DNA from: a virus
DNA: 25,986 bases
Reading direction: 5' to 3' (one strand)
IMG/VR virus record: IMGVR_UViG_3300009073_000033
Coordinates: 1-25,986 of that record
Below the pieces are notes generated by a model. It searched no databases. It saw nothing but the letters and a program-made list of their open reading frames with translations, and had not been told where the DNA came from. Of this stretch, positions 15,437 to 23,282 are shown piece by piece (position 1 is the first letter of the stretch; each line of letters begins with the position of its first letter). A program made the position numbers and the translations under genes.

Positions 15437-17105
15437 ATTCGTATCTTATTATTTCAGGGTATTTTTGATTAGTTATAACATGAATATACGTTGGAACTCT
15501 CAAACTATCAACATATTTTAACGCTTCTTCGATTGTTTCCGGTGGCTCTAAAGGTGAACACTCTCGCCACCAATCCCTTGATTTTTTAGTGTGAGCCATG
15601 CCTTTTTTGTCTTCTAAGAAAACGTATTTGTAAAAAGTGTTCATTCCGTTTGCACAAAAATAAGCTATCTTTAGCATGGGAACTCTACCCGCTTTTGTGT
15701 GCTGTTTATAAGTAACCTTTCTTATTTCGTATCTCTCAACAATAGGATCGGAAGTAGCTATAAGCTCTTGTGTTGAAGCAAACGTATCTATATTTTCTTC
15801 GATAGGAAAAACGTAATCACAATGTTCACAAGAAGGGCTTGAAGTATGACTATAACAATCGCACATAGGGCATAGTCTAACAGGTGCTAATATGCTATTA
15901 GAAACACCTTTACCTTTACCCTTGTTAGGAGCATGGGGTAATATAGGATCATTAATAGGGCCAATTCTTGCAGTGTTACCGGCGAAATCCATAACCAAAC
16001 AATTATGTTTTGGTAGCAAACTGACAAAGCAACCAGGCGCGTATTCGTACTCTCCACCCGCCCAAGGTCTAGTTCCTCTACCTAACATTTGTACCCATAA
16101 ACCTGGGCTTTGAGTAGGTCTTAACATTCCTATTAAGTCAATAGCAGGATGGTCAAAACCAGTTGTTAGAACGTTCATGTTAACCATAGCTCTATATTTA
16201 CCAGCTTTGAAGTCTTTTAATCTTTCGCGTCTTTCTCCAGCCGGTAATTTGCCGTGAACAAAGGTAGCTGTAACACCTTGTTTGTTTAGTTCGCTCGCCA
16301 CATTTTCAGCATGGTCTATGCCTGAAGCAAACAGCAACCAAGCCTGTCTATCAAAACCAAATTGACACATTTCTTTAACAGCCGCTTGGGTTTTAGCATA
16401 TACGTTTACGGCACTTTCAAGATCACCTTTTTGATAGTCACCCGCTCTAGTTCGTACCCCTGAAATATCTAATAAAGTATCGGGGTTTTTTGGAACAAGT
16501 GGGGCTAAATAACCTTCTTGTATAAATCTTACAAAATCATCTTTGCCAGTTTTATCATAACATATTTCGTCAAATATTCCACCTTCTACTAACCCGCCTG
16601 TGCCTACACGATATGGAGTAGCCGTTAAACCTATCACTTTAAAGTTGGGATTAATCATCTTTTGATAAGCGATGAATTTTTGATATTGGCTTTCGGCTTT
16701 TGGCCCGATCAAATGACATTCATCTACAATCATTAAATCGAAAGCTTCAAAGCTTTCTATATTGCGGCTCATGCTTTGTATCATTCCAGCCGTAACAGGT
16801 TGATGTATTTCTTTGCGACCTAGACCCGCTCCATATAAACCTAACGGGCATAGAGGCCATAGCTTTAAAACCTTGTCAACATTCTGTTCAATAAGTTCTT
16901 TGACGTGTGCGGCCATTAGAACGCGCCCAAAGCCCATTTGATAAGCTTGCATAGCTTCCATTGCTTCTTTGATAAGCATGGCGATGATCCAGCTTTTGCC
17001 CGTACCTGTGGGCAAAGCTATAACGGGGTTTCCGCTATATCCTGAATTGAAATATGTAAAAACGGCGTCAACGGCTTCACGTTGATACCAGCGAGGATCA
17101 AACAT
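15429..17105 (-). CDS. DEAD/DEAH-box (SF2) helicase with zinc ribbon (558 aa)
   Basis: ATP-dependent DNA translocase/helicase. Motifs in order: WYQREAV (Q-type, residues 6-12), Walker A LPTGTGKS (31-38), DECH (128-131), TATPYR (161-166), the C-terminal RecA domain with FVHGKLP (282-288) and TTGFDHP (314-320), and motif VI QMLGRGTR (339-346). A C-x2-C ... C-x2-C zinc ribbon follows (C412, C415, C426, C429), then about 120 residues without a recognised fold. The layout is that of XPB/ComFA-like phage helicases. It may serve replication restart, recombination or branch migration. It starts one base after the nuclease stop. Confidence 0.88.
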   Translation of the reverse strand: MFDPRWYQREAVDAVFTYFNSGYSGNPVIALPTGTGKSWIIAMLIKEAMEAMQAYQMGFGRVLMAAHVKELIEQNVDKVLKLWPLCPLGLYGAGLGRKEIHQPVTAGMIQSMSRNIESFEAFDLMIVDECHLIGPKAESQYQKFIAYQKMINPNFKVIGLTATPYRVGTGGLVEGGIFDEICYDKTGKDDFVRFIQEGYLAPLVPKNPDTLLDISGVRTRAGDYQKGDLESAVNVYAKTQAAVKEMCQFGFDRQAWLLFASGIDHAENVASELNKQGVTATFVHGKLPAGERRERLKDFKAGKYRAMVNMNVLTTGFDHPAIDLIGMLRPTQSPGLWVQMLGRGTRPWAGGEYEYAPGCFVSLLPKHNCLVMDFAGNTARIGPINDPILPHAPNKGKGKGVSNSILAPVRLCPMCDCYSHTSSPSCEHCDYVFPIEENIDTFASTQELIATSDPIVERYEIRKVTYKQHTKAGRVPMLKIAYFCANGMNTFYKYVFLEDKKGMAHTKKSRDWWRECSPLEPPETIEEALKYVDSLRVPTYIHVITNQKYPEIIRYEYD

Positions 17106-17106
17106 T

Positions 17107-18015
17107 TTAAGCTATCGGGTTATGTTGTCTGCAACCTTTTATTATAGCGTCTGAAGGTATTGCTCCGTAAATGTCACAACTCCAGCTACCGTCTTCTTGA
17201 GCGGTTCCGTTTACACAAGATCGGCAATTAATATCTATAACACCTTCTCCTAAATGGCATAGCTTTTTGTAGTCACAAAACTTACATTTAAAATGAGCTT
17301 CAGACATAGCAATTTGGGCTGGAGCTATTTTTGTTGTTATAATTCTTTCAGCCTTGGCTTTCAAACTGCTAACGTAATCAGTGTCAACTTCAAATATTTC
17401 CACGTCAAGATCATCGGTGTTTTTATTAACACCTATTATGGCCCCATAAGGAACACCGTAGTCAACAGCGTAAATAGAAACCTGACAGAAGTATTTATTG
17501 TGTGAAACTCTAACTCCGTCTTTTTTCCATTTCTTAAAGTTTGCATCATTAAAAGATTTAACGTCTGCCATTATGACAACGCCAGGGTAAAGCTTTTCAT
17601 TAGTTAAAATTAAATCTAACTTACCTGTGAAATGACCAGCAACAGGTTTACATTTATATTGCTTACCGTTTTCGTCTTGATAAACAACAGTCCAACCGGA
17701 TTTTTCTAACCATTTAATAACACGATCTTCAATAATGTGACCGGTTCCGAAAAGTCTTAAAGTCTTAGCATTAAAAGAAGTTACTAAGACCTTTCGGAAC
17801 TTGTACCATATTTTGCGTGAACATTCTTCGCCTATCTCTCCGGCTCCTATTTTATTAAGACCGTAAGGGGCACGATAGTTTTCTTTAACAACAACTGTAT
17901 CTATGGCGTCTTTAATAGACTTTTCCATATTTTTAAGATCAAGTTTACTGCTAACCTTTTTGGGCGCTTCGGGTAAACCGTTTGGTAATTTAAGAGTTGT
18001 CATATCATTAGCCAA
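17107..18015 (-). CDS. Cas4/RecB-type PD-(D/E)XK nuclease with Fe-S cysteines (302 aa; 298 from the ATG)
   Basis: Probable ssDNA-end exonuclease. Catalytic core: E96 (GHIIEDR), H128 and D134 (GHFTGKLDLI), D151-x-K153 (ADVKSF) and Q178 (YFCQVSIYA). C65, C244, C247 and C253 have the C ... C-x2-C-x5-C arrangement of Cas4/AddB 4Fe-4S clusters. A further C-x2-C-x12-C-x14-C-x2-H module (C264, C267, C280, C295, H298) follows and resembles the 71-aa protein at 15221-15436. The frame opens with TTG at 18015, but the ATG at 18003 is likelier; neither has a good ribosome site. A strong terminator stands directly upstream. With the Sak4-like and SSB-like proteins it could form a recombination module. Confidence 0.85.
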   Translation of the reverse strand: MANDMTTLKLPNGLPEAPKKVSSKLDLKNMEKSIKDAIDTVVVKENYRAPYGLNKIGAGEIGEECSRKIWYKFRKVLVTSFNAKTLRLFGTGHIIEDRVIKWLEKSGWTVVYQDENGKQYKCKPVAGHFTGKLDLILTNEKLYPGVVIMADVKSFNDANFKKWKKDGVRVSHNKYFCQVSIYAVDYGVPYGAIIGVNKNTDDLDVEIFEVDTDYVSSLKAKAERIITTKIAPAQIAMSEAHFKCKFCDYKKLCHLGEGVIDINCRSCVNGTAQEDGSWSCDIYGAIPSDAIIKGCRQHNPIA

Positions 18016-18041
18016 AAAAGAGGCGGGGAATTACCCCCGCC
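18014..18041 (-). terminator. Strong intrinsic terminator after the SSB-like gene
   Basis: Read on the - strand: GGCGGGG, a 7-base loop, CCCCGCC, TC, then six T. It lies between the SSB-like gene and the nuclease gene and ends only about 10 bases before the nuclease ATG. It would make the upstream genes more abundant than the downstream replication genes. Confidence 0.85.
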
Positions 18042-18050
18042 AAGTTATAA

Positions 18051-18066
18051 CAGTCTTTTAAAAGAC
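18051..18066 (-). repeat. 16-bp perfect palindrome before the terminator
   Basis: AGTCTTTTAAAAGACT is a perfect palindrome between the SSB-like stop codon and the terminator at 18014-18041. As RNA it could form a second small hairpin protecting the SSB mRNA 3' end, or it could be a protein-binding site. Confidence 0.55.
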
Positions 18067-18077
18067 TATCGGGGAAA

Positions 18078-18767
18078 TTAAGGCGCGGCTTGACCCGCCC
18101 ACCCTGGAGCTGCGCCGCCGCCCTGGGGCTGTTGTGCTGGCTGTTGAGCGGGTTGTTGAGCTGGAGCGCCGCCGCCCTGCCAGCCGCCAGCATTAGCCTG
18201 TGGCTGTTGCTGTGCCGGTTGATTAGGCATTTGAACATTGTTATCAATGGCCGGTTGTTGAGCGGGTTGTTGTTGAACAGGCTGTTGTTGCACCGGCTGT
18301 TGTTGAACAGGTGTTTGCGGAGCTGAAGTAGCACCGGCTGGCATTTGACCTTTAACCGGATCATTACCGGCAACGTCCATATAACCTTTAATTTCATTAT
18401 TGAACTTGCTAGCGTCATCATTGCGAGCGACTTTTTCAACACGAATACGAAAAGGCTTGCCGTGTAGAGCGTTCGTATTGTCAATGCGGAAAACACCGAT
18501 AACGTGACAGATTGCAGAAAGTGTTTGTTGGGCGATTTGAACCGCTGTTTCATTTGAGTTTTGCAAATTCAAACGTTCAATAATGCCAGCACCTTTATGC
18601 TCGCCGTCTTGAACCTTCATGTTAAGCTGAAGATAAGAACCGGATTGATCCTTAGTCATCTTGCTTTCTGACGATACGATACAAACCGCATATTCGCCAG
18701 TAGGAACAACGCTCATGCCAGTTGACGGATCATGTTGCGTTGCATCGAATGTAAATTGAACAGACAT
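18078..18767 (-). CDS. DUF669-like single-strand DNA-binding protein with Gln/Pro tail (229 aa)
   Basis: Residues about 20-130 match the phage DUF669 pattern (TGEYAVCIVSSESKMTKD, then SYLQLNMKVQDGEHKG and RLNLQNSN). Such proteins lie next to annealing ATPases and are thought to act as phage SSBs. From about residue 145 it is a low-complexity Gln/Pro/Gly/Ala tail with PVQQQ repeats, like the disordered linker of bacterial SSBs. Unlike those it ends WAGQAAP, with no acidic Pro-Phe tip. Its ribosome site is GAGGT, 8 bases before the ATG. It is followed by a palindrome and a strong terminator, as expected for an abundant protein. Confidence 0.75.
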   Translation of the reverse strand: MSVQFTFDATQHDPSTGMSVVPTGEYAVCIVSSESKMTKDQSGSYLQLNMKVQDGEHKGAGIIERLNLQNSNETAVQIAQQTLSAICHVIGVFRIDNTNALHGKPFRIRVEKVARNDDASKFNNEIKGYMDVAGNDPVKGQMPAGATSAPQTPVQQQPVQQQPVQQQPAQQPAIDNNVQMPNQPAQQQPQANAGGWQGGGAPAQQPAQQPAQQPQGGGAAPGWAGQAAP

Positions 18768-18800
18768 AGTATTTACCTCATTAGTTGTTCAGTTGATGTG

Positions 18801-19508
18801 CTAGGCTAAAACTTTTTGGAACAGGTGGCCTAGATCACCGTATTCTATAGGAGCAAGTTTGCCTGTCCTATCTTTTGCTTCATGCGTATCAGATTGAGAC
18901 GTTTGAAATTGGGGAATGTTATGAGGGTTAGCGGGATCGGTAGAAACCACTGTATAACAACGTAAGAAAAAATCGAATTTGTACGGCACATAATCCCGCA
19001 ACGCTTTGCCTTCAAACTTAGAAGTGTGCATTACGGAGCCGGTCATACTATCGCTAATCCGTTCTTCTTTAGCAATAACTAGAACGTGTTTACCTTGAAC
19101 GTTTAAGAGATTGTTTACAACCGCTTCAATTTTTGTTTGCATTTCACCGTAAGCGGCTTGCCCGTTAACTTTGTTGCCACTTTTAGAAGTCTTTGCCAAC
19201 TCAACGGTTACAACAATTTTAGCAAGCTCGCTAATATCATCTATGCAAATAACGTCATAGTTGGCCTGATTTTCAGGCTTGCCTAAAAAATTGAACGCTT
19301 CCAGGAATTGCTCATAAGTGGTAACAGAAAGGTAAGGAACACTAGCACCGGAAAGCGACAATAAACCATTGTCAGTTGAAATAACAATCGGTCTAAAACC
19401 TGCATTTTGCAAAGCTAAAATCTGCCTAGTTTTTTGAGCGCCAGTTCTACCATAGATCAACGCTTTAATACCATTCAGTTTAATATCGCCGGTGTTTTGT
19501 ACTTGCAT
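18801..19508 (-). CDS. Sak4-like RecA-fold ATPase (AAA_24 type), probable recombinase (235 aa)
   Basis: RecA-like NTPase similar to the phage Sak4 single-strand annealing/recombination group. The P-loop is GRTGAQKT (20-27), with Gln where the last Gly of GxxxxGKT is expected. Walker B is YDVICIDDISE (D90, D91). A central AYGEMQTKIEAVV helix and the VLVIAKEER strand are typical of the family. Lying next to the SSB-like gene supports a role in annealing or strand exchange. It overlaps the 72-aa gene by one base (TAATG). Confidence 0.75.
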   Translation of the reverse strand: MQVQNTGDIKLNGIKALIYGRTGAQKTRQILALQNAGFRPIVISTDNGLLSLSGASVPYLSVTTYEQFLEAFNFLGKPENQANYDVICIDDISELAKIVVTVELAKTSKSGNKVNGQAAYGEMQTKIEAVVNNLLNVQGKHVLVIAKEERISDSMTGSVMHTSKFEGKALRDYVPYKFDFFLRCYTVVSTDPANPHNIPQFQTSQSDTHEAKDRTGKLAPIEYGDLGHLFQKVLA

Positions 19509-19726
19509 TATACAACTTCCGTTATTCTGATTTGGCCGTTGCCTTCGTCACGGATCAACCATGTAGGCAACGCAGCATCAAGAGCTTGGATAGAAGGGTT
19601 TTCCATAAGAAATTTCTTATATAAACCCTTCGCTTTAAAGCGTACTGGACTTGTAGCGTCCAGAGCTTGTTTCAATCTCCAGGGTAAAGTTTTTGGAGAT
19701 TTGGAATTTTCCATACCGTTTTGCAT
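19508..19726 (-). CDS. Small protein of unknown function (72 aa)
   Basis: A soluble, basic protein with no motif I recognise. It overlaps both neighbours by one base (TAATG at each end), and AAGG lies about 10 bases before its ATG at 19726, so it is a real member of the replication operon. A second in-frame ATG at 19714 has no better site. Its KALKxP-like N-terminus and compact size suggest a small DNA-associated or accessory protein, but this is a guess. Confidence 0.65.
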   Translation of the reverse strand: MQNGMENSKSPKTLPWRLKQALDATSPVRFKAKGLYKKFLMENPSIQALDAALPTWLIRDEGNGQIRITEVV

Positions 19727-20148
19727 TATGATTTGACCTTCGGGGGAACAATTGAAAATGTTGGAGTTTTGTCTTTGATTGTAATGACCTCATTAACCAA
19801 CCGTTTTTCGTCATCGGGGAGACTGTCATATGTACGCTTATCAAGCTTGGCGTCCCACTTGAAAAGAAGTTCAGCAATACGCTCCGGTAGCTGTTCTTCA
19901 ACATTCATAACTTCGTCGTATGAACCAGTGACATTGAAAGATTGACCGGCAACGAGTTTAGCCTTCCAGCCGTTACCAAGATCAACTGTGTTAGTTCCAA
20001 TTTGTTTATCGGGGAAAACGACTTCGGAAACTTGATCGCGAAGCTCTTTTTCAATCGCTTTATAGTGATCTAATTGTTTCTTGGCTTCTTGCCATTCAAT
20101 CAAAAGATCGTCGCGAGATTTTACAGGGGTAGCGAATGTATCGGTCAT
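19726..20148 (-). CDS. Conserved phage protein, DUF7173-like (140 aa)
   Basis: First gene of the replication operon. The pattern (a helical EWQEAKKQLDHYKAIEKELR segment, then FPDKQIGTNTVDLGNGWKAK, then a second helical part and TPTFSIVPPK at the end) matches a widespread small phage protein I recall as DUF7173, found beside SSB and Sak4-like genes; its biochemical role is unknown. The ATG at 20148 is chosen because GGAG stands 9 bases upstream. The longer reading from 20181 would start inside the promoter's -10 region and so would not be transcribed. Confidence 0.75.
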   Translation of the reverse strand: MTDTFATPVKSRDDLLIEWQEAKKQLDHYKAIEKELRDQVSEVVFPDKQIGTNTVDLGNGWKAKLVAGQSFNVTGSYDEVMNVEEQLPERIAELLFKWDAKLDKRTYDSLPDDEKRLVNEVITIKDKTPTFSIVPPKVKS

Positions 20149-20181
20149 TTTAGTTTCTCCACAAGAGTTGTTGATAGACAC

Positions 20182-20209
20182 AACATAACCAAGGCGAAAC
20201 CATAGTCAA
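20182..20209 (-). promoter_or_regulatory. Promoter of the replication operon
   Basis: On the - strand TTGACT (20204-20209) and TATGTT (20182-20187) are 16 bases apart, giving a transcription start near 20175 and a leader of about 27 bases. The leader includes CTTGTGGAGAAACTAAAATG, which matches the leader of the early gene at 23283 in 19 of 20 positions. Confidence 0.65.
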
Positions 20210-20228
20210 CAACAAAATTCGCATATTT

Positions 20229-20286
20229 TAGAATATTTTATCTTGCGTAATCTGCGAACATGGCTAAAGATGCCCACAATATTCTA
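20229..20286. repeat. Inverted repeats in the divergent control region
   Basis: TAGAATATT (20229-20237) and AATATTCTA (20278-20286) are perfect 9-bp inverted arms. TTCGCA (20218-20223) and TGCGAA (20253-20258) form a second interlaced pair. They lie between the - strand replication promoter and the + strand HTH-like gene and are candidate operators. A weak + promoter (TTGCGT, 16 bases, TAAAGA) could lie between the arms. Confidence 0.4.
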
Positions 20287-20303
20287 TTCTTGTGGCCGGA
20301 TCA

Positions 20304-20492
20304 ATGACATTTTCATTACTTACTGAAACTATCACATTACTCGAAAAATACATGGTGTCCGGCACTATTCAAAAGCTATCTAAAGATAGCGGTATAAATG
20401 ACAAATGGTTGTATGCTTTTCATAACCAGGTTTCTAAAGACCCTGGAGTAACTAAAGTTCAAGCGTTGTACGATTATTTGAGTGACGTTTAG
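20304..20492 (+). CDS. Small HTH-like DNA-binding protein, Cro-type (62 aa)
   Basis: Residues about 20-50 (TIQKLSKDSGINDKWLYAF) look like a helix-turn-helix, followed by DPGVTKVQALYDYL, which is common in small phage regulators. It stands at the divergent junction facing the replication operon and next to inverted repeats, so it may repress that promoter or its own (inference). The frame also contains a GTG at 20292; I prefer the ATG at 20304 but neither has a clear ribosome site. It overlaps the primase frame by 11 bases. Confidence 0.6.
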   Translation: MTFSLLTETITLLEKYMVSGTIQKLSKDSGINDKWLYAFHNQVSKDPGVTKVQALYDYLSDV

Positions 20493-22824
20493 CGTGATTG
20501 AACAATATAGAAAAATACCAGATGAAATGAAGGGCTACAAACAATGGGTTTGTTGGCGCTTAGAAACATTGTTAGATGGTACGAAAACGAAAATTCCATA
20601 TAATATAAAGACGGCTCATAAAGCTTCTGTTAACGATCCTAATTCTTGGGTAACGTTTGAAGACGCCGTTATGAAACTACAAGATGGTTTCTATACCGGA
20701 ATAGGTTTTGTTCTAACAACCGCTGACCCTTTTTGTTTTATTGATTTAGACAACCCTAAAGATTTTGTTGAAGAACAAGAGCGAGCGGAAATATTTCAAA
20801 GACAGATTAAGATATATGATGAATTTGAAAGCTATTCTGAACGTTCTCCAAGCGGCAAAGGCTTGCACATTATATGTAAAGGAGCCGTTAAGGTTGGCCG
20901 CAAACGTTCTTATGTAGAGGTTTATTCTCAACAAAGATTTATGACTATGACCGGTGAACAATACGGTTCTGTCACTGTTATAAATGACCGATCCGAATTA
21001 GTTAATGTTCTTTATAAAGAAATGGGCGGTAAAGCTAACCATTCTGTTTATGTCGAAGAAGAAGATCAAACCATAACAGATGAAGAATTGTATAATAAGA
21101 TAGTTGGCGCTAAAAACGGATTGAAAGCGCACGATCTTATAACCGGTAATTGGATAGCTCATTATCCAAGCCAATCTGAAGCTGACTTTGCGCTTATAAA
21201 TATTATTTCATATTACAGTAAGAACCGCGCTCAAATCATGCGTTGTTTTCGATACAGTAAGCTTGCTGAACGCAAGAAGGCTAATCGTGACAAATATCTT
21301 AACGATATGATAACTTATTCTTTTGATCGTATGCTGCCGAAAATTGACATTGAGGGCTTGAAAATCCAAATGGAAGCGGCTATAGCTGAAAGCCAGGGGG
21401 CTACCCGCCGCGACGATCCCGCCAATTCTCCACAAGAATATAAGCTGGAAACTGTTGCGGCGGGTATGCATCCCGCCAAAATAACAAGCGATATAGGCGA
21501 CTGGCCCCCTGGAATAACAGGCGAAATTGCACGTTACTTTTACCATTCTTCACCGCGTCAAATTAAAGATATTGCTATAGTTGCAGCTTTGGCTTTCATG
21601 GCAGGTGTTACAGGTAGAGCTTATAATATTTCGGGAACTGGTCTTAACCAATATATTCTTTTGCTTGCTGGAACCGGAACCGGTAAAGATAGCATGGGTA
21701 GTGGAATGTCACGCCTTGTATCTTCGGTTATGCAACAGATACCCGTAATTGATGATTATATCGGCCCGTCCGGTTTTGCTTCAGGATCGGCTCTAATTAA
21801 AGATATGGTTAAGAAGCCGTCTTGTGTCGCTGTCATAGGAGAGTTTGGATTACGCTTACAGCGCATGGAAGACCCGCGCCGTAATTCAAGCGAGCTTCAG
21901 CTTAAAGAAGAACTGTTAGATTTTTATAGCAAGAGTGGACAAGGTGAAGTTAAGCGCCCGTTAGTCTATAGTGATAAGTCAAAAGATACAATGGCTATTC
22001 GTTCTCCAGCTCTTACAATATTAGGCGAAAGTGTTCCAGGACGTTTTTATAAAACGCTTACTGAAGATATGGTTTTGCAAGGTTTTATTCCACGTTTTTT
22101 AATAGTGGAATATAAAGGCAAAGTTCCTGATTTAAACATGAACCGCGAAATGGTTCCAAGTAACGAATTAAAAAACAACCTTTGTGATCTTGTAGATACA
22201 GCAGCCCATCTAAATGCGCAACAGCAAGCTTTCAATGTCCCTACAACAGATGAAGCGCAAGCAAGCCTAATGGAATTTTCCAAATTTTGCACAGCAAAAG
22301 TGAATGTTGAAGCTGAAGACGCTAGCAAGCAACTTTGGAACCGCGCTCATTTAAAACTGTTGAGATTGTGCGCTTTGTTAGCTGTTGGCGAAAACTGGAA
22401 AAATCCCATAATTTCCATACAAAATGTCACATGGGCTAAGAACTTAATACTCACTGAAATTAACAATATAATCAGTAAGTTTAAAACCGGTGAAATTGGC
22501 GAAGACAACAAAGAGACTAAGCAAGAAGATACTTTTAAGAAAGCTATTTTTGATTACTGTATAAGCGCTATTAAAAAACCGGCTGAAGAAAAAACAGCTA
22601 TGGAAACTGATTTGATAATATCTAAAAAAGTTATTGACGCTCTTAGAAATCAACCATGCTTCAAAGATGATTACCGTGGATCGACTAATGCCCTGGAGCG
22701 CACCATTAAGAATTTCGTTGAACGCGGTAGCTTTAGAGAAGTACCTAAGACCGATCTTCGCGCAAAGTATCAATATTATGGTAGAGGGTTTGCAGTGTTA
22801 AACCCTATGGACTTCGGCCTTTAG
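20482..22824 (+). CDS. Primase-polymerase / P-loop ATPase fusion, replicative primase-helicase (780 aa)
   Basis: N-terminal archaeo-eukaryotic-type primase domain: WVCWRLE and KIPYN opening (residues 22-42), FIDLDN with D88/D90, SPSGKGLH with H129, and YVEVY with E146, as in NrS-1-like phage primase-polymerases. A linker follows, then a DUF3987-like ATPase/helicase domain: LAGTGTGKDS Walker A (K402), Walker B AVIGEFG (E454), and GFIPRFLIV (about 535-543) with a likely arginine finger. It would prime and unwind the phage DNA. The frame opens at GTG 20482; a GTG at 20494 is possible and neither has a strong ribosome site. Its stop codon lies inside the first iteron-like repeat. Confidence 0.85.
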   Translation: MTFSVIEQYRKIPDEMKGYKQWVCWRLETLLDGTKTKIPYNIKTAHKASVNDPNSWVTFEDAVMKLQDGFYTGIGFVLTTADPFCFIDLDNPKDFVEEQERAEIFQRQIKIYDEFESYSERSPSGKGLHIICKGAVKVGRKRSYVEVYSQQRFMTMTGEQYGSVTVINDRSELVNVLYKEMGGKANHSVYVEEEDQTITDEELYNKIVGAKNGLKAHDLITGNWIAHYPSQSEADFALINIISYYSKNRAQIMRCFRYSKLAERKKANRDKYLNDMITYSFDRMLPKIDIEGLKIQMEAAIAESQGATRRDDPANSPQEYKLETVAAGMHPAKITSDIGDWPPGITGEIARYFYHSSPRQIKDIAIVAALAFMAGVTGRAYNISGTGLNQYILLLAGTGTGKDSMGSGMSRLVSSVMQQIPVIDDYIGPSGFASGSALIKDMVKKPSCVAVIGEFGLRLQRMEDPRRNSSELQLKEELLDFYSKSGQGEVKRPLVYSDKSKDTMAIRSPALTILGESVPGRFYKTLTEDMVLQGFIPRFLIVEYKGKVPDLNMNREMVPSNELKNNLCDLVDTAAHLNAQQQAFNVPTTDEAQASLMEFSKFCTAKVNVEAEDASKQLWNRAHLKLLRLCALLAVGENWKNPIISIQNVTWAKNLILTEINNIISKFKTGEIGEDNKETKQEDTFKKAIFDYCISAIKKPAEEKTAMETDLIISKKVIDALRNQPCFKDDYRGSTNALERTIKNFVERGSFREVPKTDLRAKYQYYGRGFAVLNPMDFGL

Positions 22825-22945
22825 TTTAAGCAGATACTGTTTTTTCTTAAACAGATACACCGTTAGTTTAAGCAGAGCGTTAGTTTAAACAGATACTACA
22901 CCCTGTTTAGTTTAAGCAGATACTACTTTAGTTTAAGCAGATACT
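22821..22945. repeat. Iteron-like array: six copies of an 18-bp repeat
   Basis: The unit is TTAGTTTAAGCAGATACT. Exact copies start at 22821, 22907 and 22928; a copy with one change starts at 22880 (AAACAG for AAGCAG); a copy truncated on the right starts at 22863 (ends AGAGCG); a degenerate copy starts at 22842. Steps are 21, 21, 17, 27 and 21 bases. It begins in the primase stop codon and runs into the last codons of the convergent small gene. Layout beside the primase gene suggests a replication origin or a multi-site protein-binding region. Confidence 0.8.
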
Positions 22946-23127
22946 CGCTCACAAGTAAACGTGATCGTTCTTGTGGCGTTTTGCGCCTCAAACGTTCTTT
23001 TAAAATATTTACCTTCTTTCAAGCAATATTCACGGCTAACCGGCTCGCTCGCTTTAATAGGCGGCAAGCAAACGGTTTCACCGCTCACAGCTTGGCAAAT
23101 GGTAACAACAAGTTCAAACAAACCCAT
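22933..23127 (-). CDS. Small four-cysteine protein of unknown function (64 aa)
   Basis: A single small gene on the - strand between two + strand blocks. It has a hydrophobic start (LFELVVTICQAV) and four cysteines (residues 11, 20, 35 and 59), a pattern seen in small phage proteins of unknown role. GAAGG lies 8 bases before the ATG. The last codons and stop come from the sixth iteron copy. Upstream on the - strand is a perfect TTGACA (23182-23187) with only a poor -10 (TAGCGT, 18 bases away). It could be membrane-attached or disulfide-bonded; uncertain. Confidence 0.6.
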   Translation of the reverse strand: MGLFELVVTICQAVSGETVCLPPIKASEPVSREYCLKEGKYFKRTFEAQNATRTITFTCERVSA

Positions 23128-23223
23128 AATTAAACCTTCATTAATGTACGAGCTTTAACGCTAATCTTATATTGTGGGCAATGTCAACACCTAAAATAAA
23201 TTATTTTTATTTGCACTTTTCTC

Positions 23224-23252
23224 TTGACGTATAGAAAAACGTTTGCTAGATA
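23224..23252 (+). promoter_or_regulatory. Early promoter 1
   Basis: TTGACG (23224-23229), 17 bases, then TAGATA (23247-23252) preceded by TGC, an extended -10. It is followed by the shared leader AACTTATGGAGAA ending 6 bases before the ATG at 23283. Confidence 0.75.
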
Positions 23253-23282
23253 ACGATTAATAAAACTTATGGAGAAACTAAA

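Noticed and set aside
18008-18553. 181-aa - strand frame overlapping the SSB-like gene
   Set aside because: It lies in another frame of the Gln/Pro repeat region, is Asn/Leu-rich low complexity, and runs through the terminator.
20149-20181. Eleven-residue N-terminal extension of the first replication-operon gene
   Set aside because: The upstream ATG falls at the promoter -10, before the likely transcription start; the ATG at 20148 has an ideal ribosome site.
22821-22945. CRISPR array
   Set aside because: Repeats are 18 bp with steps of 17-27 bases, leaving spacers of 0-9 bases; far too short for CRISPR spacers.
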